Shown one piece after another: positions 1 through 7,422 of a stretch of 64,000 bases of DNA. Made by a program: the position numbers and the translations under genes. Source of the stretch: Candidatus Protochlamydia phocaeensis (GTDB lineage Bacteria; Chlamydiota; Chlamydiia; Chlamydiales; Parachlamydiaceae); NCBI RefSeq assembly GCF_001545115.1, contig NZ_FCNU01000032.1, forward strand, positions 248,001 through 312,000, in the 5' to 3' direction. Position 1 is the stretch's first letter. Each line of letters begins with the position of its first letter. The notes below the pieces were generated by a model, which saw nothing but the letters and a program-made list of their open reading frames with translations, searched no databases and was not told the origin of the DNA.

Positions 1-568
1 GCCCGATAGGAGGATAGTGCGTCATGGCGATGCGTAATTTAGCATCTGGAGACATCGCCTTAAGGCTCATCTCTAACCGACCTAATTCCCTTTGATAAAT
101 TTTTTGGCTCTCTTCAGATTGATCTGTTTCTGTTAATTTTTTTACGCAAGCATGCTCTTGAAAATTGATGATGGCATCAAAGCTTAATTGGGGAATATCC
201 CATAATCGCGTTCCAGCAATGCTGACGCCTTTCCAGGTGAAGCTGTTATTTTGAATGAGGTGGCAAGAGGCGGGAAGAAAAGACTTGATCTTAGATAGGG
301 ATCCCCACCAATAGTCATGGTTGCCTTTTAAAAGGACTTTTGTTCCGGGCAAGCGGCCAATCCAATCTAAATCAGGCTGAGCCTCTTCCATACGCAGGGC
401 CCATGAAATGTCTCCGGGAATTAAGATAAGATCTTCTTCCGAAATATTTTCGCGCCAAGCCTGCTCTATTTTCTCAGTGTATGCTTCCCATTGGGGGCCA
501 AATACGCTCATGTGCTTATTCGGAACGCCAAAAGACAAATGAAGATCGGCTATTGCCCAGATTGACAT
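1..568 (-). CDS. Metallophosphoesterase (COG1768-like), cut by window edge
   Basis: This is the first 189 codons of a calcineurin-like phosphoesterase; the 3' end lies beyond the left edge. The reading starts at the ATG at 568-566 (MSIWAIADLH). The dinuclear-metal signature is visible: D8-L-H10, G52-D53 in PGDISWA, and GNHD at residues 82-85 followed by YWWG. A later THYPP supplies a further metal histidine close to the truncation. The arrangement IADLHLSF, IPGDISWA, KGNHDYWW is typical of the short predicted phosphohydrolases of the COG1768 type, whose substrate is not known. It lies 18 bp downstream of glgC on the same strand, so the two are probably co-transcribed. A role in glycogen metabolism is not implied by the sequence. 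Confidence 0.85.
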   Translation of the reverse strand, partial: MSIWAIADLHLSFGVPNKHMSVFGPQWEAYTEKIEQAWRENISEEDLILIPGDISWALRMEEAQPDLDWIGRLPGTKVLLKGNHDYWWGSLSKIKSFLPASCHLIQNNSFTWKGVSIAGTRLWDIPQLSFDAIINFQEHACVKKLTETDQSEESQKIYQRELGRLEMSLKAMSPDAKLRIAMTHYPPIG

Positions 569-586
569 AATGAGTGAAACTTAAAA

Positions 587-1936
587 TTAGAGGATGAAGC
601 CGTCTGGCAGGGTCGCTCCTCGTGGAACAATAATAATGCCATCGCGGATAAAAATATTTTCCCCATTATAATGGGTGAGGTTTTGCTTATTGATGAGCTG
701 CACTCCGTGACCGATATGGACGTTCTTATCAATGATTGCACGCTTGATCAAGCAATTTTCTCCAATGTGGGGAGCGGGGGGAAGGCGGTGATGATCGCTG
801 ACCGTTGAAATATAGTAATCATTGCCCATGATATAAGTATCTCGGATAATCGAGCCTTTTCTTATCATTGTCCGTGGCCCTAACAAGCTATGAGTCACCT
901 CATCCGCTTCGACTATTGCCCCTTCGCAAAGCAGACTTTTATCAATTTGGGTTTGAAAAAATTTAGCGGGCGGAAGATCGTAACGGGAAGTGAAAATGGG
1001 GCGAAGTTCATTATGAAAGCTAAATTTTGGATTAGACTCCGTCAACGCCATATTAGCTTGATAAAACGTTTCAATAGTTCCAATGTCTTCCCAATACCCA
1101 TCATATAAGAAAGCCGCAGCTTGGCCGGATTGAACTTTGGTTGGAATAAGGTGCTTACCAAAATCTTCTCTCGGATCTTTCATAAGGAGATCGACAAGCG
1201 CTTTGCGTTTAAATAAATAAATTCCCATCGAACCGAGATGGTGGCGTTTGCTGGCCGGATTGACGCCTGCCCGTTCCAAGGTTTCGGAAGGACTGCGAAG
1301 TTTTTGCAAAAGCTCTTTTTCTTGAGGCTTTTCATAAAAGTCTGTAATAAAGTCGTTCTCGTTGATTTTTAAAACTCCCATGCGTGTCGCTTCTTGGGCA
1401 GTGACAGGCAGGGCCGCTATGACCACATCGGCATCTGTTTTTTTAGCAAAAAGAACCATCTCTCGGAAATTGATGTTATAAAGCTGATCTCCAGAAAGAA
1501 TAAGGAAATACTCGACGGGGCATTCCAGAAGATAATCCATATTTTGCCGAACCGCATCCGCTGTCCCTTGAAACCAATTCTTATGCGTAGGTCTTTGTTC
1601 GGCAGTTAATATCTCAATCATTTCGGAAGCTCTTCCCCCTTGCATATAAGTTTGGAAGATATGGTGATGAAGGGAAGAAGAAAGAAATTGAGTCAGAACA
1701 AAAATCTTATGGCAATCTGCATGAATGGAGTTGGAAATAGGGACATCGATAAGCCGATATTTTCCACCAAAATTGATTGCTGGCTTACAGCGCGTTAACG
1801 TTAAAGGATACAAACGGGTCCCTTCTCCGCCACTTAAGATCAAGCTCGCAACAAGCTTCATATCGACTGATAGAGCAGGGTCTGGAGAATTTGTTCGCCT
1901 AGTCATTAACTGATCGAGCACTGTTAGAGTAGCCAT
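587..1936 (-). CDS. glgC: Glucose-1-phosphate adenylyltransferase (ADP-glucose pyrophosphorylase)
   Basis: GlgC makes ADP-glucose from glucose-1-phosphate and ATP, the committed step of bacterial glycogen synthesis. The nucleotide-binding signature GGEGTR is at residues 36-41, followed by YPLT, CKPAINFGGKYRLID and DVPISN. The ADP-glucose signature WFQGTADAVRQN and the sugar-binding region (GSMGIYLF, DFGKHLIP, GYWEDIGT) follow. The C-terminal part has the left-handed beta-helix hexapeptide style (IGENCLIKRAIIDKNVHIG). At 449 residues it has normal family length. The ATG at 1936 has no clear ribosome binding site; internal ATGs at residues 11 and 26 are alternatives. Together with glgP in this window it represents the glycogen pathway that chlamydiae keep. 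It leads a likely two-gene unit with the downstream phosphoesterase. Confidence 0.96.
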   Translation of the reverse strand: MATLTVLDQLMTRRTNSPDPALSVDMKLVASLILSGGEGTRLYPLTLTRCKPAINFGGKYRLIDVPISNSIHADCHKIFVLTQFLSSSLHHHIFQTYMQGGRASEMIEILTAEQRPTHKNWFQGTADAVRQNMDYLLECPVEYFLILSGDQLYNINFREMVLFAKKTDADVVIAALPVTAQEATRMGVLKINENDFITDFYEKPQEKELLQKLRSPSETLERAGVNPASKRHHLGSMGIYLFKRKALVDLLMKDPREDFGKHLIPTKVQSGQAAAFLYDGYWEDIGTIETFYQANMALTESNPKFSFHNELRPIFTSRYDLPPAKFFQTQIDKSLLCEGAIVEADEVTHSLLGPRTMIRKGSIIRDTYIMGNDYYISTVSDHHRLPPAPHIGENCLIKRAIIDKNVHIGHGVQLINKQNLTHYNGENIFIRDGIIIVPRGATLPDGFIL

Positions 1937-2699
1937 ATACTTTGCCGTTCTAATGTATTTTAGACTGAAAATGTTAACCTAGCATACGTCGAATAAAAAA
2001 AAAAGACTTATTGAAAATTCACCGCTCGGAAAGACTCCTTTTTGTTTCGCTGAAAATCTTTTAAAGGCTATCTTAACCGCTTAAGATCGATTCTTGAAAA
2101 GCAGGCATTTAACTTCATGGGCAACCGCCTTAAACTGCGCCACTCGCCTGGCTTGGTTTAGTCTAGCAAGCCTTTTTCGTATGTATGCCATTCAAATGTG
2201 AGATTTAAGGCATCCTATTAACCTGGGTTTGCTCTGCGCAAATTCTAATAGGATTTCTTAGCACGCATGCCATGAATAGGAAAAATCTTTTCCAATTTGA
2301 TTGATTGAGAATTTAATCTGCTCCCGATAAGATAGCATAAAAAAAGGCCTGCCTGTTTTCCATAAACTTCAAAAGAACTTGCTAAGAATGTGCATTGTCA
2401 AAGATAAGGAATTTGATTGAAATGGAATAGAGCCGTTCCCATTTAAATATGGAACAATACAAGTGAATTCAGTATTGCCCATAGGAAGCTTCTGTGAGGA
2501 TAGATCGAAAGTAGATCGACTAACGGAAAAGGACTATTATCACTCTCAATATTAAGACATTTTCTTTCTTCCCGCTTGAAATGAATTCACTTATGTACAA
2601 CTAATAACATGACAGGGCAACAAACACAAAACAGGCAAATCCAGGCGATTAGCCCTTTGTAAATATACTCTATAGGCGTTGGGCAAGAAGAGAAATTCT
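1937..2699. other. Intergenic region, no gene recognised
   Basis: About 760 bp separate glgC from the divergent binding-protein gene. No ORF with a recognisable product was found on either strand. A small inverted repeat at 2212-2263 contains a sequence resembling the end of palindromic family A (TTAACCTGGGTTTG) and may be an element remnant. Both flanking promoters should lie here, but none stands out clearly. Confidence 0.5.
2212..2263. repeat. Possible remnant of palindromic repeat family A
   Basis: ATCCTATTA and TAATAGGAT form an inverted repeat around a short core. The inner sequence TTAACCTGGGTTTG resembles the terminal sequence of family A (TTAACCTGAGTTTGGAG). It is too short and diverged to be sure. 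Confidence 0.35.
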
Positions 2700-3536
2700 A
2701 TGGCAGCTATTCCTTCACTCTCAAAGATAAAAGATTGGATTTTTTCTTCAAAAAAGCGAAGCTACGGAATAGGGCTTGCCCTTCTTTTATTTTTAGCCTT
2801 GTTTTCCATTCGCGGATGCTCCACGCCCGTCTCTTTCAATAACAGCTATACCATTGCCCAAGATGTCAGGTGGATGGGACTCAATTTAATGGGAAAAGAA
2901 CGCAATCTTTCCGCTTTTAATGTTGATCTGCTAGCAACCATTGCAAAACTAGAAAATATGCGGATTCAATTAAGTTCCATCCAGGATGATAATAACGCCA
3001 TGCTTGCAAAACTAGAAAACGGAGAGGTGCAGGGAATTATCTCCACAATGCAACCAACGCCCATTAATCAAAATGCGTTTGTTTTCTCCGACCCTTATTT
3101 TCTTCTAGGACCCGTTCTCATTATTTCTAAAGGAGCGCCGGTCAAGGGATGGAATGAAATGAGCCGCAAAATCGTGGGAGTTCAATCCAATTCTCCGGCT
3201 ATTTTAGATTTAGAGAAAGACCCGTCCATTCAAATCAAATTATATGACAATATTTTGCGAGCAATGGCTGATTTAGATGATCAACGCATAGACGGGATTA
3301 TCTTTCCGGTCGTCCCTGCCTCTATCTATACCAAAACTTTTTACGAAGGACGCTTAAAAATTGCCACTCCGCCTTTAAACAATGAAGGCCTGCGCTTAGT
3401 CGCTTTAAAAAATCCAAAAGGCGAGCAATTAATTAAAAGCTTTAACCAAGCCCTCAAAACAATCAAGGCAGATGGCCTCTACGATCGCTTATTAGAGCGA
3501 TGGGGATTAATGAACGCAGAAAAAGTAGAAGGTTGA
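2700..3536 (+). CDS. Amino-acid ABC transporter solute-binding protein (SBP_bac_3-like)
   Basis: A 278-residue exported binding protein of the family 3 (amino-acid) type, similar in style to chlamydial ArtJ-like proteins. The N-terminus is basic (KKRSYG), then a hydrophobic segment (IGLALLLFLALFS) ends in RGCS, a possible but atypical lipobox because Arg is at -2. The mature part has family 3 features: SAFNVDLLATIAK early, GEVQGIISTMQPTP, FVFSDPYF, IVGVQSNSPAI, a region with DLDDQRIDGII, and the closing KTIKADGLYDRLLERWG. The ATG at 2700 is preferred over an in-frame TTG at 2679; neither has a strong ribosome binding site. No permease or ATPase of the same system is adjacent, so it probably works with components elsewhere. 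Arginine specificity cannot be read from the sequence. Confidence 0.8.
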   Translation: MAAIPSLSKIKDWIFSSKKRSYGIGLALLLFLALFSIRGCSTPVSFNNSYTIAQDVRWMGLNLMGKERNLSAFNVDLLATIAKLENMRIQLSSIQDDNNAMLAKLENGEVQGIISTMQPTPINQNAFVFSDPYFLLGPVLIISKGAPVKGWNEMSRKIVGVQSNSPAILDLEKDPSIQIKLYDNILRAMADLDDQRIDGIIFPVVPASIYTKTFYEGRLKIATPPLNNEGLRLVALKNPKGEQLIKSFNQALKTIKADGLYDRLLERWGLMNAEKVEG

Positions 3537-3551
3537 CCTTCTTAGAGAATT

Positions 3552-3612
3552 TCTTAAAACCGCAAATGACCTAATTTCGAGTCCTTTTCTGGACGAATGA
3601 GGCGATCTACCA
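3552..3612 (+). repeat. Half copy of palindromic repeat family B
   Basis: TTAAAACCGC, a CTAATTTCGAG segment, CTTTTCT and GGCGAT occur in the same order as in one arm of the complete family B copies at 23438-23600 and 58437-58621. The second arm is missing, so it is probably a decayed element. Confidence 0.5.
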
Positions 3613-3735
3613 AAACATAACTTTGCTATTGAATGGCTGAAATAAGCCATTTACTTCGAAAGAGAGGGAAATGCTTTGCCAATCACCTTTTCTCGCCTTA
3701 CCCCTCACTGTTAAGCGAAATAGCTAATCGCTTGC

Positions 3736-3805
3736 TTATTAACCCGAGTTTGGAGTTTTTTGCCCTTTGGACTGACGTGAAAGCTCTGGGAGATAAAAAA
3801 TGGCA
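3736..3805 (+). repeat. Half copy of palindromic repeat family A
   Basis: The sequence TTATTAACCCGAGTTTGGAG followed by TTTTTTGCCCTTTGGACTGACG, GAAAGCTCT, AGAT and AAAAATGGC matches the reverse complement of the right arm of the full family A copies at 22446 and 58257. The other arm is not recognisable. Confidence 0.65.
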
Positions 3806-4306
3806 TAACAAGCCATTTCCAATAGAACTTGACGGACATGTGCTTTATCTAAAGAAATAGCAAAAAAAGTGTTTGAAGCAAGTCTAATGGATTTTAGAGC
3901 GTTTAAGAAAATTCCACTATTTATAAATATTATTTTAATAATTACCATCCCTTTTGCTTTTATTTTCTTTATTTCACCTATTGATTTGATCACTCTTTCC
4001 CAAAAAAATTAATTAGCTTTATTTTTTTAAAGCAAGTGATCGCAAATTAACACTTAATTTAATAGAAAAAACAAGTTGAAAGTTTGAATATTTTTCTCAT
4101 TTAATTTTCTTAATTCATTTCTCATTGTTTTAATCCCAATGATTCACTGACAGATTCCTTGCAAAAAAATCATTTTCAACAACAACATTTTTTAATTAAT
4201 AATTATTGAATAAAATACAAAGATTTAATAAATTGAGGTTTATCTTCTTAACTAAGTTTAGGTGAATAGGAGCTTAAGTAGATAATCCTTAGAGACTATT
4301 CATGAT

Positions 4307-4335
4307 TTGAAATAGTATGATTTGTATGTTATTTA
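4307..4335 (+). promoter_or_regulatory. Sigma-70-type promoter for the 739-residue gene
   Basis: TTGAAA (4307-4312), a 17-bp spacer, and TATTTA (4330-4335). The spacing is ideal but the -10 box is imperfect. Its position directly before the palindrome at 4336 supports it as a regulated start for the gene at 4483. Confidence 0.45.
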
Positions 4336-4402
4336 GTTAAAAACGTGTAAAAATTTTTCGCTTGATTAAAAATATGGCCAAAAATTTTTCCACGTTTTTA
4401 AC
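4336..4402. promoter_or_regulatory. 23-bp inverted repeat at the presumed transcription start
   Basis: Left arm 4336-4358 (GTTAAAAACGTG then TAAAAATTTTT) and right arm 4380-4402 (AAAAATTTTTC then CACGTTTTTAAC) pair with a single mismatch, with a 21-nt loop. The complementarity continues outward for several more bases. It begins immediately after the putative -10 box, about 80 bp before the ATG at 4483. It could be an operator or a stable 5' leader hairpin. It lacks a GC-rich stem plus U-tract, so it is not a typical terminator. Confidence 0.6.
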
Positions 4403-4482
4403 AAAATGGAGCAGCAATGCATACTTATTTGAGATCATGGACTGCCTCTTAATCAAAAAATCCATTTAAATAGGTAAAATAA

Positions 4483-6702
4483 ATGAGTTTTAATTATTCA
4501 GTGAAATCTACCAACGACGCTCCAGGAAAACCACAAGAAAAAGCGCTTGATTCCAAACCAAAAAAGGCCTCTAATTTATTCGGTAGAAAAGTTTCCGTTT
4601 CCAATCCCAAAAAAGAGAAAGAAAAAGATTCACATTCCAATTCCACTCCTCAACTTCCTATCCCAACCACTCCCCCCTCCTCTGCCACAGACGAAAAGTT
4701 AATGCAAGAATTAAAGCAAAAGCTAGAGGAGCAAAGAGAACAAAGAGACGAATCGCTTCCCCTTACTTCTCCAAGACGTCGAGCCAATTCGGGTGCTAAA
4801 GAAATACCTCCTCTTAGGGACAGAGATGTAATTACTCATCCAGAAACTGAAAAACGCAAATCTGTCAACTTTCCTCCCACGCCTCGCAGTTCTGTTCACT
4901 TCTCATTGACACCGCCCAGTCTAACTAAAGACAAATCGATCATTCACTCTCCACCCAAATTTACCCCATCATCAGATTCCAAAACGCGTTCAATGAAGGA
5001 AATTGCAGTTGACTTATCGAATTTATCTCATCTACTTCTATTGGCCGCTGAACAGGCTGAGATGGAAAATATGGCATACTATGAGACACAACAAGACTCT
5101 CAGGCCCATACTCCTGTTGCTATGCAAGAGCGCGCCCATCAGCTCGTATTTGATCAGTTAGGAAGAAAATTTAATGAAACGTTTCAGTTAGCAGCAAGAG
5201 AGGCTGATGTGGCTTTTAGAAAAGGAGAAGCTCGTCCGCGCAGCTTTACTTTCCGCAATTTTGACATGACAGATATGCGTGCCTCCCCATCTTCGTCAGA
5301 AAAAACCTTGCCTTTTGCAGAAGCATTCAAAAAAGACTCCAGTCATAGTAAAAATAAAACGGCCTTACAGATCGGAATTGAGGCTTACAGGTATCTCATC
5401 CTTAATCCTAAAGAAGAGATAACATCTGAAAGCAATGCGGTGAAGGCAGGGCAATTCGACAGTAAGCCGAGCGTTTATCATTATATACAGGATTTAAAGA
5501 AACTTGCAGAACTTTTAAATAGAGTCTGCAAGGAATCGCTAAAAAAAGAGGACAAATCGGACCAATATAACCGTTTTGTCACCGCATTTATCAAGCAATT
5601 AAAGCAAGCAAAAGACATCCGAGATATCCGCAATGAGAACCAACAAAAAGAGCTTATCGTCCAGCGCTGCCATGAACTGTCAGCTTTAGTGCTAGTACAT
5701 GTGGAAGAGATTCAAACGGAATATGCACAAATTTATCATAACAAAATTAAATCTTCGCTTAAGCATTGTGTTTTCAATATAGAAGATAACCTATTATTTA
5801 AAACTTTCACAACCTTCGGGGCTGACTTTACGCGAGCGCTTTATGGCGGTTTTTTAAAATTGTCTAGCCAGAAATTTGAGAAAGAAGTTGCCTCTATCAA
5901 TTTTTCAAATACCCGTAAAGACCCAAAAGCCGTTCCTAACATGCCAACAGCCATTTTTTATCGGCATTTAGTCGATATGCTAAAATTGTGGATGCAGGAT
6001 CTCAATATCAGTTTGAAAACCCCTCAAGCCAAAGATATTTTTAAGCAAATAAAAATGGACATAGAAACTGGCGAATCGACGCTTGAAGCAGAAGCATCAA
6101 AGGAAGATGTCCTCTATCTCTTCGGAGAGTTATTCAGCAGCTTAGATGTCAAGTTTTCCAGTGCGATGTTGGAGGCAGTCACAAAAAATCCTAAGGAAAT
6201 AGACATAACAGATAGGCTAATGCAAATGCAAATGCACAAAGACATAGCAACGGGGATTATGAATGATCCAAGTACAGCTTATCTGAAATTGATTCCGCTT
6301 TTTCGGGCTTTTAGCCAATCTATTCTTTTGGAAATCCAGGCCCGTACGTTTATCCTTCATAGAAGTTGGATAAACGGCAGCAGCTCGGATAAACTTGTTC
6401 GCGAAGTTAACGACAGGAATGATTGGGAAAACAAGCAAATTCACATAGCCTTTGCTCATAATAAGGTGATTATCACGATCAACCGTCTCGGGCATTTAGA
6501 AGATCATCCGTCTTGCCTTCTGCAATCTCAGCTCGTCCTAACAGCTGATATTGACAATTTTGGCAATTGGACAGTCGAACCCTGCATGATCATTGAGAAG
6601 CCTACGAGCAGCAATTTAGAGTTCGAACAAAAATATCATGAACTGATGTTTACTCTACAGAGCATGGGCATCCCTCATAAAGAAGAGAAAATCCATATCT
6701 AA
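4483..6702 (+). CDS. Hypothetical protein with long disordered N-terminus (candidate effector)
   Basis: A 739-residue protein that I do not recognise. Residues 1 to about 165 are rich in Lys, Pro, Ser and Thr with many SP/TP and basic clusters (TSPRRR, FPPTPRSS, FSLTPPS), which looks intrinsically disordered. From about residue 170 the sequence becomes helical and acidic/basic mixed, with no membrane segment and no signal peptide. A final part of about 100 residues (from HIAFAHNKVIITIN) looks like a beta-rich end domain. Large soluble proteins with a Ser/Pro-rich N-terminus are common among candidate type III effectors of environmental chlamydiae, but this is an inference from composition only. 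The gene stands alone, with its own promoter and palindrome upstream and a clear intrinsic terminator downstream. Confidence 0.75.
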   Translation: MSFNYSVKSTNDAPGKPQEKALDSKPKKASNLFGRKVSVSNPKKEKEKDSHSNSTPQLPIPTTPPSSATDEKLMQELKQKLEEQREQRDESLPLTSPRRRANSGAKEIPPLRDRDVITHPETEKRKSVNFPPTPRSSVHFSLTPPSLTKDKSIIHSPPKFTPSSDSKTRSMKEIAVDLSNLSHLLLLAAEQAEMENMAYYETQQDSQAHTPVAMQERAHQLVFDQLGRKFNETFQLAAREADVAFRKGEARPRSFTFRNFDMTDMRASPSSSEKTLPFAEAFKKDSSHSKNKTALQIGIEAYRYLILNPKEEITSESNAVKAGQFDSKPSVYHYIQDLKKLAELLNRVCKESLKKEDKSDQYNRFVTAFIKQLKQAKDIRDIRNENQQKELIVQRCHELSALVLVHVEEIQTEYAQIYHNKIKSSLKHCVFNIEDNLLFKTFTTFGADFTRALYGGFLKLSSQKFEKEVASINFSNTRKDPKAVPNMPTAIFYRHLVDMLKLWMQDLNISLKTPQAKDIFKQIKMDIETGESTLEAEASKEDVLYLFGELFSSLDVKFSSAMLEAVTKNPKEIDITDRLMQMQMHKDIATGIMNDPSTAYLKLIPLFRAFSQSILLEIQARTFILHRSWINGSSSDKLVREVNDRNDWENKQIHIAFAHNKVIITINRLGHLEDHPSCLLQSQLVLTADIDNFGNWTVEPCMIIEKPTSSNLEFEQKYHELMFTLQSMGIPHKEEKIHI

Positions 6703-6727
6703 CAGTTAAAACCCCTTCTACTGTCTT

Positions 6728-6761
6728 GCCAAATACGGCGAAAGCTGTATTTGGCTTTTTT
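6728..6761 (+). terminator. Intrinsic terminator
   Basis: GCCAAATAC and GTATTTGGC form a stem around a GCGAAAGC-type loop, directly followed by TTTTTTATT. It ends the transcript of the 739-residue gene. Confidence 0.9.
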
Positions 6762-6780
6762 ATTTAAATAAGAGCCTTTT

Positions 6781-7377
6781 ATGATTCATTCTGCCTGTTA
6801 TACAAAAATTACCTATTCTAATTCGCTACCTAATAAGGAAAATATTCAACCATTGACTAACCCGTCCTCCTCAGCAACAACCAATCCTCCTTGCGGAAAG
6901 CCCCCTTCTTTGAATCAGATAAATGTCCTTCCCGAAAGGCTTTTATGTCTTTTAAATTCTCACTCAGTTGATTGGATGCCCATCTATGCAGAGCTTTTCT
7001 CTTTAACTTCTTTTATGCCGGAACACTTTGCCTTCATTTTCGAACACGAAGCGGATATACGCCAAGCCATTGCAGAAGCGGAAAAGGCTCCCTGGATTTC
7101 CGAACAGATGCTGTCCGAAGCCAAAGCCCTGCATAAAAAGATCCTCCTTCCGCTGCTTGCAAAAGCGAAAGCTTTTTTGATCAATCAAAAAGCGCACTTA
7201 ACCATTCATACGGCAGCTCAAATGGGGCGAGCTTTGCATGCAGGGATCAAAGCTGTCACTAAATTGATTAAAGAAGGCCACGCGATCGAAACGGCCGGAA
7301 ACTCCAATCAAGAAGTCTTTATTCTACCGGAAGAGAAAGTTGTCTTTAAATTGCTCAATGAACGCGCTCGGGGATAG
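6781..7377 (+). CDS. N-terminal fragment of an interrupted kinase-like protein
   Basis: This 198-residue ORF ends at a TAG (7375-7377) directly after a segment resembling a kinase nucleotide-binding strand: LPEEKVVFKLLNERARG with K190. The same frame continues open without any other stop to 9753, so the two ORFs look like one gene of about 990 codons. The first half is Ser/Pro-rich then helical (HEADIRQAIAEAEKAPW). The pattern of a VFK strand here and DLHENNIG plus FDHDLCF in the downstream ORF resembles phosphatidylinositol 4-kinase/HipA-type kinase folds, as an inference. As it stands this fragment would lack the catalytic loop. Either the gene is a recent pseudogene, the stop is read through, or there is a base error. 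Confidence 0.7.
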   Translation: MIHSACYTKITYSNSLPNKENIQPLTNPSSSATTNPPCGKPPSLNQINVLPERLLCLLNSHSVDWMPIYAELFSLTSFMPEHFAFIFEHEADIRQAIAEAEKAPWISEQMLSEAKALHKKILLPLLAKAKAFLINQKAHLTIHTAAQMGRALHAGIKAVTKLIKEGHAIETAGNSNQEVFILPEEKVVFKLLNERARG

Positions 7378-7422
7378 GGAAATCTTCTTCAATCTTTATT
7401 CCAAATTTATACTAAAAACGGA

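Larger units (their letters stand above)
3537..4482. other. Long AT-rich intergenic region with repeat fragments
   Basis: About 950 bp without a convincing gene. It contains a half copy of palindromic family B (3552-3612), a half copy of family A (3736-3805), an AT-rich stretch, and near its end a sigma-70-like promoter followed by a 23-bp inverted repeat. The short ORFs across the repeat fragments look fortuitous. Confidence 0.6.

Noticed and set aside
3633-3860. 75-codon plus-strand ORF
   Set aside because: It runs through a half copy of palindromic family A, has no ribosome site, and shows no recognisable protein features.
7375-7377. Programmed frameshift in the kinase-like gene
   Set aside because: Both halves are in the same frame, so a frameshift is not needed; substitution or read-through is the simpler explanation.
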